A DNA stretch of 64,000 nucleotides from CAZGAQ01 sp964523405 (GCA_964523405.1 CAZGAQ010000005.1:135613-199612); one strand, 5' to 3'. Shown: positions 10,801 through 19,269, counted from the first letter of the stretch. Notes: generated by a model from the sequence alone, not told the origin. A program made the numbers and translations.

Positions 10801-10923
10801 GCGCGCCTGCGGACCGCCGAAGCTGAGCAGCGCGACGAGCCCGCCGGTGAGCAGGCCGCTTGTGACTAGCGTGCAGTGTCGACGACGGGGCGCTCGTAGG
10901 CCGGACGGCAGGCAAACCGACAT
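7801..10923 (-). CDS. Secreted CotH kinase-fold protein with two lamin-tail domains and dockerin-like end
   Basis: About 1040 residues. I chose ATG 10923 over one five codons earlier because GGAG sits nine bases before it. After an Arg-rich signal sequence comes a CotH domain (about 60-390): RGNTSRTSLKKSWKLSFNEF, a phosphate-binding-like loop region, NNYYLYDN and FEYIPYDADNTYG, matching the two conserved acidic motifs of CotH kinases. A beta-sandwich domain (about 405-600) resembles carbohydrate-binding or DOMON-like modules. Two lamin-tail domains follow (about 690-820 and 840-970), then dockerin-like loops (GDTDDDGDVDLVDYTRW, DYDADGDVDVADFARLQ). It lies 230 bp upstream of the other CotH gene on the same strand and differs from it in domain order, so they are not a simple duplication. 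Confidence 0.9.
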   Translation of the reverse strand: MSVCLPSGLRAPRRRHCTLVTSGLLTGGLVALLSFGGPQARAVNPSPVGNAGYDDATANVFLADEITFITVTMAPADLADLIANPYQDTYKTCTVHVVNSRIDETVANVGIRVRGNTSRTSLKKSWKLSFNEFESGRRFHGLKKFNINGEHNDVAITRSLLVWDVYGKMGVPAPRASHVYFKINDGTQVADVHVNVEQVDDDFVDRWFGSETGNLYKCLYKGARADLRYVSPGTASTYQYLGMSDTGQTYQLETNEETPDYTRLAQFIAFINQTSDADFASGIQTWLNVDNFLRAMAIDVANGHWDNYWYGANNYYLYDNPTTGQFEYIPYDADNTYGVDFFGIDWANRGYASWGNGGFGSDGDLPPLIRRVLTIPAFEQQYRRYLRYLVGAVGSPINPQATYADTVGDVATAPEPNGPHYDLASVVVSNDAANLFVRLQLAGPLDVGGDTGNGEYLILINTRSGGNTGNPWGRSINASVAHDFFVGSWPDGGGGMQLWEHTGSQWRSRAGAALDASQRSSGIMVYTLPLTTLGLTTGSSFTFDVVATGGGNHDSGVDHLSNPNPSTTSFGIPSTPGAYLSCTVQAVTPPVVTDGPFTLGPREAALDATCTRLGPYAFLGSYSGGTMDWGFTNSDFLAAFTAPTSYANYHPRDWGVKPYIAARTASLRATVPAPPELPPVRINEALPYNCAINTDEAGDYDDWIELYNAGTSTLDLGGMYLSDDPGRPRRWPIPAGTTIPGHGFLLIWCDEEPNEGTLHAGFKLGISGESVALFDTDANGNVLVDFLALPALQANVAYGRYPDGAATTAMLTNVTPGQPNDNSGGPPPPPGAMLRVYINEWMADNDGVIGDPDEPGAYEDYIELYNAEDFAVDLGGMHLTDNLTNPTKFEIPAGVVIAPHGYLLFWADSEPAQGPLHTNFGLSKGGEAIGLIGSRRDCLAPVDSLTFGAQATNVAQGRYADGRACIKTLRTPSPGMPNIVLLGDTDDDGDVDLVDYTRWVAALAGPGTAPGAAADPCVDADYDADGDVDVADFARLQKAW

Positions 10924-11216
10924 GAGTGGGGGCTCCAATGGTTCGGGCCGGTGGAAGGCGATCCGCGTGGGCGCGGCTCTGTACCCGGGCCGCAGCCATG
11001 TGTCGGCGGCATGAGGGACAGGATCGCCGCCGCCGCGCTTCGTATCCCCTGCGCACTAAACCAGTTTAGCAGGAACAGGGGGGGAGGGTCAACGCAAAGC
11101 CTTAGGTGCTCTTAGTACGCGACAGGCCCGGAAAGATCCGACGAATGCGCCGAGACAGATGGGCCGCGTTAAGATGGCTGCAGTACCGCCTCATCGTCTG
11201 CGGGAAGGAGCCACCG

Positions 11217-12074
11217 ATGCGTATCCGCCCCACTCGGTTCCGCGCCCTGGCGCTCGTCGCCGCTCTCCTTGGCGGCTTCTACACCGAGGAAATCGAGCCC
11301 GGCTGGTACACGCCCCCCGCCCAGAAGCCCATGATCCTCAAGCCCAGCGACGTCGGCCTGGATTATGAGGAGTTCGAGTGCACCAGCCCGGCCGGCTACA
11401 CGCTCTACGGCTGGTTCATGCCGGCCGACAACGCCCCCGCGACCATCCTGATCCATCACGGTGCCCTGGGTAACCGCAGCGCCGTCCCGTCCTACTACAC
11501 GATGCTCCACGAACTCGGTTACCACGTCGCGGTCTACGACTACAAGGGTTTCGGTGAGAGCACCGGCGCCGCGGACCTCGGTACCTTGATCCCCGACGCC
11601 GACGCCGCCCTGGCCTACCTCGCCGGCCGCCCCGAGCCCGGCGCCCGGCGCATCATCCTGTACGGCGTCTCCCTCGGCACGCTGCCGACCATCGCCCAGG
11701 CCGCCGACCCGCCCGCCGGCGTCATCGCCATGGTCGTCGACGGCTCCTTCGACGCCGAGTCCCTGCCGGCCTGGTCGGCCGCCCTCGTCGGCATCCTGCC
11801 GTTCCCGGAGGTCATCGAGAAGGTCGTTGCCGCCTACCCCGAACTCGACCCGCGGCAGTACATCGGCCGCATCACCATCCCCAAGCTCTTTCTGCATTCG
11901 CTGGAGGACACGACGACGCTGATTGTCGGTGCGGCGCGACTCTACGAAGCAGCGCCGCAACCCAAGCAGTTCTGCGAAGTCTTCGGCGGACACATCCTCT
12001 CGTCGGTGCTGGACCCGACTTACAAGGACTGCGTCGCGGTATTCCTGAAGGACGTCGTCGCCGCGGCTCCGTAG
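11217..12074 (+). CDS. Alpha/beta hydrolase, exported
   Basis: A 285-residue protein; ATG 11217 is preceded by GGGAAGGAG and opens a short signal-like hydrophobic segment (about 8-21). The fold's landmarks are all present: oxyanion loop HHGALGN (80-86), strand VAVYDYKGFGES (105-115), nucleophile elbow GVSLGT with Ser152, acid Asp231 in HSLEDT, and His259 in GGHI. This matches the BAAT/Bem46-like group of serine hydrolases, whose substrates vary (esters or acyl-thioesters). Specific activity cannot be told from sequence. It stands alone, divergent from the CotH genes. Confidence 0.85.
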   Translation: MRIRPTRFRALALVAALLGGFYTEEIEPGWYTPPAQKPMILKPSDVGLDYEEFECTSPAGYTLYGWFMPADNAPATILIHHGALGNRSAVPSYYTMLHELGYHVAVYDYKGFGESTGAADLGTLIPDADAALAYLAGRPEPGARRIILYGVSLGTLPTIAQAADPPAGVIAMVVDGSFDAESLPAWSAALVGILPFPEVIEKVVAAYPELDPRQYIGRITIPKLFLHSLEDTTTLIVGAARLYEAAPQPKQFCEVFGGHILSSVLDPTYKDCVAVFLKDVVAAAP

Positions 12075-12356
12075 CGAGGTATCGCGATCGCGCAGGAGCA
12101 CGGCAGCCGGCGGCTGGCCGTGGGTGGCCCCAGCGCCACGGGCAGTAGGCCTTGGGGCCCCACGTCGCCCGATAACCCGGCGGCAGTTGGTAGTCTTGCC
12201 TGCACACCGTATACTGCCGATATCGACATCCGTCCGCGTCGGAACGTTCGGGCGGGCGGGGTGGGACGGAAGCCGGACCGGTGGCCGCGCGGCCACGAGG
12301 TTCAACGCCGGGGCCCAAACGACGAGCACGGTGCCTGCAGTACCAGGAGACGGGGC

Positions 12357-14810
12357 ATGATCAAAGCGCGAACCAGGCTGAACGCGTTCAAATCCGCAGT
12401 CGTGTCAGCGCTTGCGACGGCCGTCGTGCTATCGGCAGCGGCTGCGTCGGCCGCGGCCGCGTGCAGTCCGGAGTGGCTCTACGGCCCGCAGCAGCAGATC
12501 GCGGGCACGGACGGATTCCTGTACGCCGCCACGATGTGGGACGCCGACGGTCCGGGGCCGGAACCCGAACGCCCCGTCATCGCCGGCTACTTCACGGTCG
12601 CGGGCGGCACGCTCGCGAACCACATCGCCCGCTGGGATGGCACGAGTTGGCAGCCCCTGGGGAGTGGGATGGAGGTGGAGATTGGGACCTACCGACCGGT
12701 CAGAGCCCTGGCTGTCTACCACGGCGACCTCATCGCGGGGGGGTGGTTCACCACGGCCGGCGGTGTGACCGTGAATGGGATCGCCCGCTGGGACGGAACG
12801 AGTTGGCACCCGATGGGGTCGGGAATCAATGGGTACGTGAATGCGCTATGCGTGTACAACGATGAGTTGGTTGCGGCCGGCTCGTTTGGCACAGCCGATG
12901 GCGTCCCAGCCAAGCACATTGCGCGCTGGAACGGGACGAGTTGGCAGCCGCTGGGGACGGGGATGGGCGGCGAGAGCGTCTGGGTGACCGCGTTGCGGGT
13001 CTACAACGGCGAGTTGATTGCCGGCGGCACGTTCGACACGGCCGGCGGTGTGTCCGTCTACAACATCGCGCGCTGGAACGGCACGCGGTGGACCGCGCTT
13101 TGGAACGGGACGGATGGTCCGGTCTACGCGCTCGCCGAGTTTGACGGCGCGCTGGTTGCCGGCGGGCGCTTTACCAGGGCCGGCACTGCGACCGCGAATG
13201 GCGTGGCTTCCTGGCGGGGAACCAATTGGCAAGCGCTGGGGACCGGCATGGCCGGGGACGATCCGACCGTGATGGCCCTCGCGAACTACGCCGGTGAGCT
13301 CTACGCAGCAGGTCACTTCACCGTTGCCGGCAACGTCAGCGCAAACCGCGTTGCGCGTTGGGATGGTACGCAGTGGTGTACCGTCGGGGACGGAATCGAC
13401 GGCCCGGCGTCCGCCATGTCCGGAGCCGGTTACGACCCGACAGCTTACCTCCTGGCGCCTTGCGACGGCGAGTTGCTCATCGGAGGCGTCTTCAGCATCG
13501 CCGGCGGGCGCGCCGGCGCCGGTATGGCGTTGTGGAATGGCGCCGAATGGCACCCCTGGGGGCCGGGTTTGAGCCATGCCGTGAAGGCGCTTTTGGTTTG
13601 GCACGGCGACCTCATCGCCGGTGGCATTTTTGCCACCTCGACCGGGTCGCGGGGCATCGCCCGCTGGGACGGAGCGGCTTGGCAGCCGCTTGGTTCGGGC
13701 GTGGGTGGCGGGGCCGGTGCCGCAGTCTACTGCTGTGCGGTCTACAACGACAATTTGGTGGCCGGCGGCCGATTCACGACGGCCGATGGCGTTACCGTGA
13801 ATGGCGTCGCGCGCTGGGATGGTGTGGACTGGCAGCCGTTCGGTACGGGCATGGGTGGGCAATACCAGGACGTGTTCGCACTGGCGGTTTACAACGGCGA
13901 CCTCGTCGCCGCGGGGCGGTTCACGTCTGCGGGCGGCGTTGCGGCGAACAGCATCGCCCGCTGGGACGGCGCGACTTGGCACCCGCTCGGTACGGGCATG
14001 AGTGACCCACTCGACTTCAACTCCATTCTCTCGCTGGCGGTCTACAACGGTGAGCTCGTCGCAGGGGGCGCCTTTAGCACCCTCGGTGGCGCCGCGTATA
14101 CGCGCGGCATCGCCCGCTGGGACGGCACGACGTGGCGCAGTCTCGGCTCGGGCTTAGTCCAGGTCGCGCCGGGCAGGGCCTACGCCTTGCTCAACGTCAA
14201 TGGAAAGCTGGCGGTCGGAGGCCAGTTCACCAGCGCGGGCGGGATGGCGGCAGACAATGTCGCGCTGTGGGACGGAACGAATTGGCAGGGACTCGGCACG
14301 GGCCTGGACGACATCGTTCATGCCTTGACCGAGTACCGCGGCGACGTCATTGCCGCCGGCAGCTTAACCGCCGCCGGCACCGCTCCGGTCAGTTGTATCG
14401 CGCGCTGGGATGGCACAGACTGGCAGCCGCTGGGGGCGGGCCTTGGCGCCTACGCCTCAGGGTTTGGAGGCCTCCCGTACGCCTCCGCCCTGGCCGTCTA
14501 TCGCGGCGAACTCATCGTCGGCGGCACCTTCACCACGGCTGGTGACCAGGTATCCGCCTACTGGGCCCGGTGGGGCTGCGCCGTGCCCGATGTGTGCCTC
14601 GGTGACGGCAACTGCGACGGCGTCATCAACTGGCGCGACATCGACTATCTCGTGGCCGCGCAGAACGACAACGTATCGGCGTGGACGGCGCTGTTCCCGG
14701 AAGGCAACGCGACCTGCCCGTTCCTGAACCTCGACACAAATGCCGACGGCCACGTGAACTGGCGCGACATCGACCCCTTCATCGCGCTCATGAACACGAC
14801 CTGCCCGTAA
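12357..14810 (+). CDS. Secreted protein of 13 propeller-like repeats with C-terminal dockerin-like domain
   Basis: An 817-residue exported protein; ATG 12357 follows GGAGA and opens a signal peptide rich in Ala. Thirteen copies of a ~45-60-residue unit follow, each built around [V/I]ARWDGTxWxPLGxGM, then a variable strand, ALxVYNGELIAGGxF and TTAGGV. A fourteenth copy is partial (YWARWGC). The unit resembles beta-propeller or kelch-like repeats. The C-terminus (about 745-817) has two calcium-loop motifs typical of planctomycete dockerin-like tails (GDGNCDGVINWRDIDYLV and NTNADGHVNWRDIDPFI class). Role unknown, probably extracellular binding. The DNA repeats are diverged, so recombination-driven copy change is not obviously recent. 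Confidence 0.88.
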   Translation: MIKARTRLNAFKSAVVSALATAVVLSAAAASAAAACSPEWLYGPQQQIAGTDGFLYAATMWDADGPGPEPERPVIAGYFTVAGGTLANHIARWDGTSWQPLGSGMEVEIGTYRPVRALAVYHGDLIAGGWFTTAGGVTVNGIARWDGTSWHPMGSGINGYVNALCVYNDELVAAGSFGTADGVPAKHIARWNGTSWQPLGTGMGGESVWVTALRVYNGELIAGGTFDTAGGVSVYNIARWNGTRWTALWNGTDGPVYALAEFDGALVAGGRFTRAGTATANGVASWRGTNWQALGTGMAGDDPTVMALANYAGELYAAGHFTVAGNVSANRVARWDGTQWCTVGDGIDGPASAMSGAGYDPTAYLLAPCDGELLIGGVFSIAGGRAGAGMALWNGAEWHPWGPGLSHAVKALLVWHGDLIAGGIFATSTGSRGIARWDGAAWQPLGSGVGGGAGAAVYCCAVYNDNLVAGGRFTTADGVTVNGVARWDGVDWQPFGTGMGGQYQDVFALAVYNGDLVAAGRFTSAGGVAANSIARWDGATWHPLGTGMSDPLDFNSILSLAVYNGELVAGGAFSTLGGAAYTRGIARWDGTTWRSLGSGLVQVAPGRAYALLNVNGKLAVGGQFTSAGGMAADNVALWDGTNWQGLGTGLDDIVHALTEYRGDVIAAGSLTAAGTAPVSCIARWDGTDWQPLGAGLGAYASGFGGLPYASALAVYRGELIVGGTFTTAGDQVSAYWARWGCAVPDVCLGDGNCDGVINWRDIDYLVAAQNDNVSAWTALFPEGNATCPFLNLDTNADGHVNWRDIDPFIALMNTTCP

Positions 14811-14834
14811 ACGCCGTCTGTTCAGCGCAGAACA

Positions 14835-14878
14835 GCGGCCGCCTTGCTCCTGGGAGTAGCCCGGGGCCAGGCGGCCGC
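14835..14878. terminator. Inverted repeat between convergent genes
   Basis: Nine-bp arms gcggccgcc and ggcggccgc (14835-14843, 14870-14878) enclose a 26-nt loop between the convergent stops at 14810 and 14904. No T-run follows, so its role as a shared terminator is inferred from position. Confidence 0.45.
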
Positions 14879-14903
14879 GCTCACTAGGAAGCACGGGCTT
14901 CGG

Positions 14904-15767
14904 TTACCCGCCGATGATCTCCGCGTACTGGTCGGCGTCCAGGTACTGCGGCTCATACACCACGCCGCGCTTCGCGAGCTGCGCGACGAACGCCCGCAGG
15001 TGGTTTTCGGAGGCCTGCTCCAGATTTCCGTAGACGCGCTGCACGTCGGCGTGCGTCGTGGCCGCGATCCGCGTCTCAAGATCGAGGATGTCGATCTCCT
15101 CAATCTCCGCCCCGACGGCCAGCGCCGCTGTCAGCGACGCGCTGCCCTCCGCGATCAGGTCGGCGTACAGCGTCTGGAAGTGCTCGGTCGCGAATTCCCC
15201 CACGCCGAGGCCCGCCACCGGGTCGGCGACGCCGTACCGCGTCAGCAGCGTGAGAATCGCGTCCATGTGCGTCTGTTCGCTCTTCACGATGTTTGCAAAG
15301 ACCGAGACGTTCCACTGCGCGCCCAGCGTGATGTATACGTCGCGCGCCAGCTTTTCCTCCTCGCGCATGAAGAGCAGGCCCTCCTGCTCTGCAGCGCTGA
15401 GTGGCACCACGCGGGCCGACTGCACCGGCGCGGTCACTACGGCGCTGGCGACCGCCGTTGTCTGACACGACTTGACCGTGACCTGCCGGGCCACGAGCAC
15501 GCCGTCCTGAACCGTACCACAGGCCGCGACCGTCATGCCTACCACCAAGTCGCTGAACGCGATCGTCCGGCCGTTCTTCTTGATGATCGTCTGCGTGGTG
15601 ACCTGCACCGTGGTGTCGGCCACAACGAGTTGCTGGGCCGGGAGGTCGATGGCGCTGATCGCGCCTTCGATCCGCGTGCCGTTGAGGGGACAGGCCGGAT
15701 TCGCGGCCAGCGCCACGCTGCCCGCCAGCGCCAGGACCAATCCCACCGTCCATGCTGCGTGTCTCAT
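14904..15767 (-). CDS. DUF2202 ferritin-like protein with N-terminal DUF5666-like domain, exported
   Basis: A 287-residue protein; ATG 15767 has AAGGAG eight bases upstream and a clear signal peptide ending near ALAANPA. Residues about 30-100 form a small beta domain like DUF5666 (RIEGAISAIDLPAQQLVVAD, VVGMTVAACGTVQDGV). Residues about 125-270 are DUF2202, a four-helix ferritin-like bundle; likely metal ligands are the Glu cluster 136-138, E164 with H167, E222/E224, and E254/H256. Family members are presumed di-iron or metal-binding proteins of unknown reaction. It sits at the end of a same-strand series with an ECF sigma/anti-sigma pair and a Spy-like protein, which suggests a metal or redox stress role. 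Confidence 0.85.
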   Translation of the reverse strand: MRHAAWTVGLVLALAGSVALAANPACPLNGTRIEGAISAIDLPAQQLVVADTTVQVTTQTIIKKNGRTIAFSDLVVGMTVAACGTVQDGVLVARQVTVKSCQTTAVASAVVTAPVQSARVVPLSAAEQEGLLFMREEEKLARDVYITLGAQWNVSVFANIVKSEQTHMDAILTLLTRYGVADPVAGLGVGEFATEHFQTLYADLIAEGSASLTAALAVGAEIEEIDILDLETRIAATTHADVQRVYGNLEQASENHLRAFVAQLAKRGVVYEPQYLDADQYAEIIGG

Positions 15768-15976
15768 GCGACATCTCCTTTCGTCGGTTGGGCCGCGTGC
15801 GAATGGCGTCGTGTCCACGGGCCCGCGGGGACGGAATTGTCTGCGATGGGAGAACGCTTCTCCGCATCCGGTGATGAAACGCCCCGCAACAAGGGACCCT
15901 GCGGTGAAACGCGCGAAATTTCCTGGCAACTCATCGGCTCGCCCTGCACTTCCCCGCGTCACGCACGGACCAATGG

Positions 15977-16009
15977 AAAAGCGCAGCTCCGCGCGTGCGA
16001 AGCTGCGCT
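15977..16009 (-). terminator. Rho-independent terminator, minus strand
   Basis: Nine-bp arms agcgcagct / agctgcgct (15980-15988 and 16001-16009), followed on the minus strand by TTTT. It lies downstream of the small secreted protein gene ending at 16182. The rest of the 414-bp gap 15768-16181 shows no gene. Confidence 0.55.
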
Positions 16010-16181
16010 CTTTCTCGCGAGAACGTGGCCCAATTCACGAGCCGGGCACACTGCTGCCCTGAGGCGACTCAGCCGCGCGTGTGAGCTTCGTAGCGTTCGG
16101 TCTCCGTCCGGCCCGAACGCATGTGAGGGGCAGCTGACGTTGCGGCACGCTTGGGACGCGAGGCGACGGCGCAAATCCGCC

Positions 16182-16589
16182 CTAGTTCTCCGCCCGCCAG
16201 CCGCCGTGCTGTCCACCGCCCGGCGCCACACGGCCGCAGCGCGGACAAGCGACCGAAGTCGGCGTGCTTGTGCTATCGCTCGTCCGCCACAAGCACCAAC
16301 TCGGCCCCAGGCCCTGTCTGCACAGCAAACGGCCGCAGCGCGGCGCAAACCGCATCCCGTCCTGCGTTGATCGGGACGTCGGATTCATGAGCAGGGGGCA
16401 GTTGTTCGGATCGCGCTGGCGCTGCCGCATCGGCCGCTGCACGGCGTCCGTGGTGCTTGTACTCGCGGCTGCCTGCAGCCGCGCGCCTTGCTGCCCGCGT
16501 CGTTCCCCCCCGCGCGCCCCAAACCCCTGCGCCTGTGCCCAGCTCAGGCCGATGAGTAAGACAACGGAGATCGCGATCAGTGGCTTCAT
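16182..16589 (-). CDS. Small secreted Arg/Gly- and Cys-containing protein
   Basis: A 135-residue product starting at ATG 16589, with GAGGAG seven bases upstream. A signal peptide (MKPLIAISVVLLIG ... WAQAQ) is followed by an Arg/Gly-rich low-complexity stretch and a C-terminal part with scattered cysteines, including CPRCG. The cysteines could bind metal or form disulfides outside the cytoplasm. I recognise no family. The signal peptide, ribosome site and a terminator after the stop support it as a gene, but the low-complexity body means the frame downstream is less certain. Confidence 0.5.
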   Translation of the reverse strand: MKPLIAISVVLLIGLSWAQAQGFGARGGERRGQQGARLQAAASTSTTDAVQRPMRQRQRDPNNCPLLMNPTSRSTQDGMRFAPRCGRLLCRQGLGPSWCLWRTSDSTSTPTSVACPRCGRVAPGGGQHGGWRAEN

Positions 16590-16718
16590 GTTCGTACTCC
16601 TCATGTGTGGTGCAGCGCTATTGCTTCCCCGGTGTGCCATGCCGGCGTTCGCTTTTGGACTCCGCTAGTAGCCGCGCAGGGGCATGCGCTCGCGCACCGC
16701 ACGAAGGACGACACGCCG

Positions 16719-17306
16719 CTACGGCGCTGTCGTCGCAGGCTCCGCATGTCGCCCGCGCCCATCGCGCCCGCTGCCGTGTCCGGGACCGCGTCCCGGAGGC
16801 GGACCGCCGCGCCGCCCCTCTTCACTATTCCCGGGCTGTCCATAGCGCCAGCGCCCGCCGCCGCTTTCGCGGACACTGGTCGCAAAACGGTCGAAAAGTC
16901 GCTTCTGCTGCTCCGCCGTCAGGTGGGGCCGCATCGCCACCAGATGCTCCGCCACGCGGCGCTCCAGCACATCGTGCGCCGCGATCACCTTCTCCACCTG
17001 CTGCAGAATCTCTTCGTTCGTCGTCGCCGGATTCTCCAGCAGCGTCGCCAGCCGCTCGCGCGCGGACGTCAGCGCGGCCTCCAGTGGCGCGCGATCCTTC
17101 GCAAACGTCGCCTCAAGCTCGCTGACCTGCGCCGCCTGTTGCGGCGTCAGACGCAGCCAATCCGTCACGCTGCGCGAAGCCGCCGTCGACGGGCCACCGC
17201 TCGTACCCGGCTGCATCTGCTGCTGGACTGCGTACGTCGCCAGGTAACTGCCGGCCGCACACGCCAGCACGATTACCGATAGTCCGCCGTAGCCACGCAC
17301 GTTCAT
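16719..17306 (-). CDS. Spy/CpxP/CnrX-like periplasmic metal or stress sensor protein
   Basis: A 195-residue protein with one N-terminal membrane anchor or signal (about 8-24) and a helical body. The helices carry LTPQQAAQVSELEATFAKDR and MRPHLTAEQQKRLFDRF, the LTxxQ pairs that mark the Spy/CpxP and CnrX/ZraP superfamily of periplasmic chaperones and metal sensors. The tail is Arg/Gly-rich. The start overlaps the end of the anti-sigma gene by 4 nt (17303-17306), so the two are translationally coupled. In CnrYXH-type systems a protein like this senses metal and controls the anti-sigma factor; that role is a reasonable inference here. Confidence 0.8.
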   Translation of the reverse strand: MNVRGYGGLSVIVLACAAGSYLATYAVQQQMQPGTSGGPSTAASRSVTDWLRLTPQQAAQVSELEATFAKDRAPLEAALTSARERLATLLENPATTNEEILQQVEKVIAAHDVLERRVAEHLVAMRPHLTAEQQKRLFDRFATSVRESGGGRWRYGQPGNSEEGRRGGPPPGRGPGHGSGRDGRGRHAEPATTAP

Positions 17307-17785
17307 GACTGCCCCTCCTCAGTCGCGGCCTCGTCCGACAGATCGTCCAGCGCACCGAATAGCCCCGTCGGCAAATCCTCAAAGTACTCGATCCCTAACG
17401 CCTCCGCCGCGGCCTGCTCGACGTCCTCCGCCGCAACGGGCGCCAGGATCGGGTGCGTCCCGGAGCCCTGCCGTGCCGCCCCGTAACCCACTCCGACGCC
17501 GATAACGATCGCGGCCGCCACCCGCGCCAGCCGCCCCGCGGTCGACCACGGTGAACGCAGCACGACCGCCGGCGTGTCCAGCTTCGCCTCAATCCCCGCC
17601 AGCAAATCGGGCGCAGCGCCCTGCGCCTGCCACGGCTGGAGCGCCTGCCAAACCGCCTGCTGTTCTTCGTACAGCGCCCGGCAGACCGCACAGTCCGCCA
17701 AGTGACGCTCCACGGCCGCGCGGCGCGGCGTGGCCAGTTCCCCGGCCACGAGCTGAATCAGTTCTGTCTGCCGCACGTGCTCCAT
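17303..17785 (-). CDS. Zinc-finger anti-sigma factor
   Basis: A 160-residue protein. I chose ATG 17785, with GGAG eight bases upstream, over a GTG three codons earlier. The N-terminus has the anti-sigma zinc-finger pattern HLADCAVC (H-x3-C-x2-C) with an upstream His, followed by a membrane helix (about 91-107, VAAAIVIGVGVGYGAA) and a ~50-residue acidic outer tail. It would bind and hold the ECF factor encoded just upstream at 17879-18451. The 3' end overlaps the Spy-like gene by 4 nt. Confidence 0.85.
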   Translation of the reverse strand: MEHVRQTELIQLVAGELATPRRAAVERHLADCAVCRALYEEQQAVWQALQPWQAQGAAPDLLAGIEAKLDTPAVVLRSPWSTAGRLARVAAAIVIGVGVGYGAARQGSGTHPILAPVAAEDVEQAAAEALGIEYFEDLPTGLFGALDDLSDEAATEEGQS

Positions 17786-17878
17786 GATCAGCACTCCACA
17801 CTGTTTGAACGCTTGTCGTCACCCAATCCTGCGGCACGATTCACGACCTGCGCCGCAGCGCCTTGTGGTTCAATGGGG

Positions 17879-18451
17879 TTACTCCAAGCGCATGTCCGTC
17901 AAAGACTTACGCAAGTTCTCGTACGCCCGAACCAGGCACGACTCCACGGCGCTCGCACTCCAGCCCGTCGCGTCGGCAATCTCCTGGTGTGTCAACCCCT
18001 GATAGCGATGCAGGATCACGGCCAATCGCTGCCGATCCGGCAATGCCGCAATCGCCGCCCGCACGCGCGCCACGCGATCCTCCCCTTCCATGCCCGCCGA
18101 CGGCTCGTCGGCCATTCCGGGTGGGGGGGACGACGTCCGCAGCCGCAACTCGCGCGCCGTCGCTCGCCGCCGATCCCAGCACAGATTCGCCGCTAGCCGA
18201 TACAGCCACGTCGTAAACTGGGCATCCGGACGATACGCGCCCGCCGCCCGCCACACCCGCACGAACACGTCCTGCGCCACATCCTCGGCAACATCCCATC
18301 GTCCGAGAAAGCGATATGCCAGACCCACGACCTGCGCCTGGTGCCGCCGCACCAGCAGGCCCAGTGCCTCGCGCTCACCCTGGCTGACGCGCAGCATCAA
18401 TTCGTGATCGCTGGGTTGCGGCGACGGCGGTTGTGCAGCGTCAACTGGCAT
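17879..18451 (-). CDS. ECF-type sigma-70 factor
   Basis: A 190-residue sigma factor of the RpoE-like group. Region 2 runs about 25-95 (LLVRRHQAQVVGLAYRFLG, DVAQDVFVRVWRAAGAY, TWLYRLAANLCWDRRR) and region 4 about 125-180 (ALPDRQRLAVILHRYQGL, HQEIADATGWSASAVESCL). Both regions are complete, unlike the frameshifted factor at 2103. It heads a minus-strand operon of sigma factor, anti-sigma factor and Spy-like protein, separated from the anti-sigma gene by 93 bp. ECF operons of this shape are usually autoregulated and respond to envelope or metal stress. Confidence 0.9.
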   Translation of the reverse strand: MPVDAAQPPSPQPSDHELMLRVSQGEREALGLLVRRHQAQVVGLAYRFLGRWDVAEDVAQDVFVRVWRAAGAYRPDAQFTTWLYRLAANLCWDRRRATARELRLRTSSPPPGMADEPSAGMEGEDRVARVRAAIAALPDRQRLAVILHRYQGLTHQEIADATGWSASAVESCLVRAYENLRKSLTDMRLE

Positions 18452-18635
18452 GGCGACTCGCTGGTTCGGTGTCTGCGCGTGTCGTGCAAAGAAAAGGGAC
18501 CGCAGGACGTGCCCGGCGGCGGCGTTGAACCCATGGTCGCACGAAACGTCACGCGACGCAACGTGCGGGCGAGCCGTTTGTCACCAGGTCGGACGCCACG
18601 GAGGTGCGCCGGCCGCAGGCTAAGGAGTGTGAGCG

Positions 18636-18962
18636 ATGAAACGTCTTCTGTGTGTGTTGGTGCCGGTGTGCGTGCTGTTCGTCGCGACCGGCTGTGACCC
18701 GACGAACGTGCCGGCCGAACTCAAGGCGGCGCTGACGTCGAAGGCGCTGGGCACCGGTAACGGCGACATGCTACAAACGCAGCAGCGCCTGCAGCTCATG
18801 GACGGCACGTGTATTGGCGACGGCAACCAGTACCAGTACGGTGGCGACAACGCGTACGGTGGCACCGGCGGCGCGGGCGGCAACGGTGGGGCGGGTGGCC
18901 AGGGCGGTGGCGATCGGCTTCGCCTCCGCGATGGCAGTTGCAGCGACGACGGCGGGGTCTGA
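18636..18962 (+). CDS. Small Gly-rich predicted lipoprotein
   Basis: A 108-residue product with a lipoprotein signal: MKRLLCVLVPVC, hydrophobic core, and the lipobox-like VATGCD. The mature part has a short helix-like stretch (NVPAELKAALTSKALG) and then a Gly-rich tail (GGTGGAGGNGGAGGQGGG class) with two similar sequences, LMDGTCIGDG and LRDGSCSDDG. Surface-anchored and probably disordered; no family recognised. It is divergent from the ECF sigma gene and precedes the two-component operon. Confidence 0.7.
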   Translation: MKRLLCVLVPVCVLFVATGCDPTNVPAELKAALTSKALGTGNGDMLQTQQRLQLMDGTCIGDGNQYQYGGDNAYGGTGGAGGNGGAGGQGGGDRLRLRDGSCSDDGGV

Positions 18963-19178
18963 TCGGCACTCACTCCGCCAAGCGCCGGCCGAGTCCACGC
19001 GCGTGACCACCGACCGGCGCATGGGCATACCCAAATTCAAACGGCGGAGCCGGCGCGATGCGCGACATCGCGCTGGCTCCGCCCGCCTTAGGCGCGTTCG
19101 CCCCTGGTCGCCGACCGATCACATTGCGTCGGACTCACCGGCACGGGCACATCCGCGTGGCATTCCGTCCCGCCGCGT

Positions 19179-19207
19179 CCTGACAAGGATGTCAGGAACA
19201 TGTCAGG
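19179..19207 (+). promoter_or_regulatory. Copper-box-like operator for the response regulator operon
   Basis: The sequence cctgaca-agga-tgtcagg (19179-19196) is a perfect 7-bp inverted repeat, followed at 19201-19207 by a third half-site tgtcagg spaced 11 bp, one helical turn. Its core TGACAAGGATGTCA differs at one defined position from the CusR/PcoR copper-box core TGACAAnnTTGTCA. A CATAAT -10-like hexamer lies at 19241-19246, with the gene start at 19270. Autoregulation by the downstream regulator is inferred. Confidence 0.55.
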
Positions 19208-19269
19208 TAGACGACAGTGGTAGCGCACGAACGCCGCGGGCATAATCGCTCCGGAGATGGAGCAAGAAC

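Noticed and set aside
4511..10869. Long open frames on the plus strand opposite both CotH genes (over 900 codons each)
   Set aside because: Arg/Val/Ala-rich shadows of real genes in high-GC DNA; no domains, no ribosome sites.
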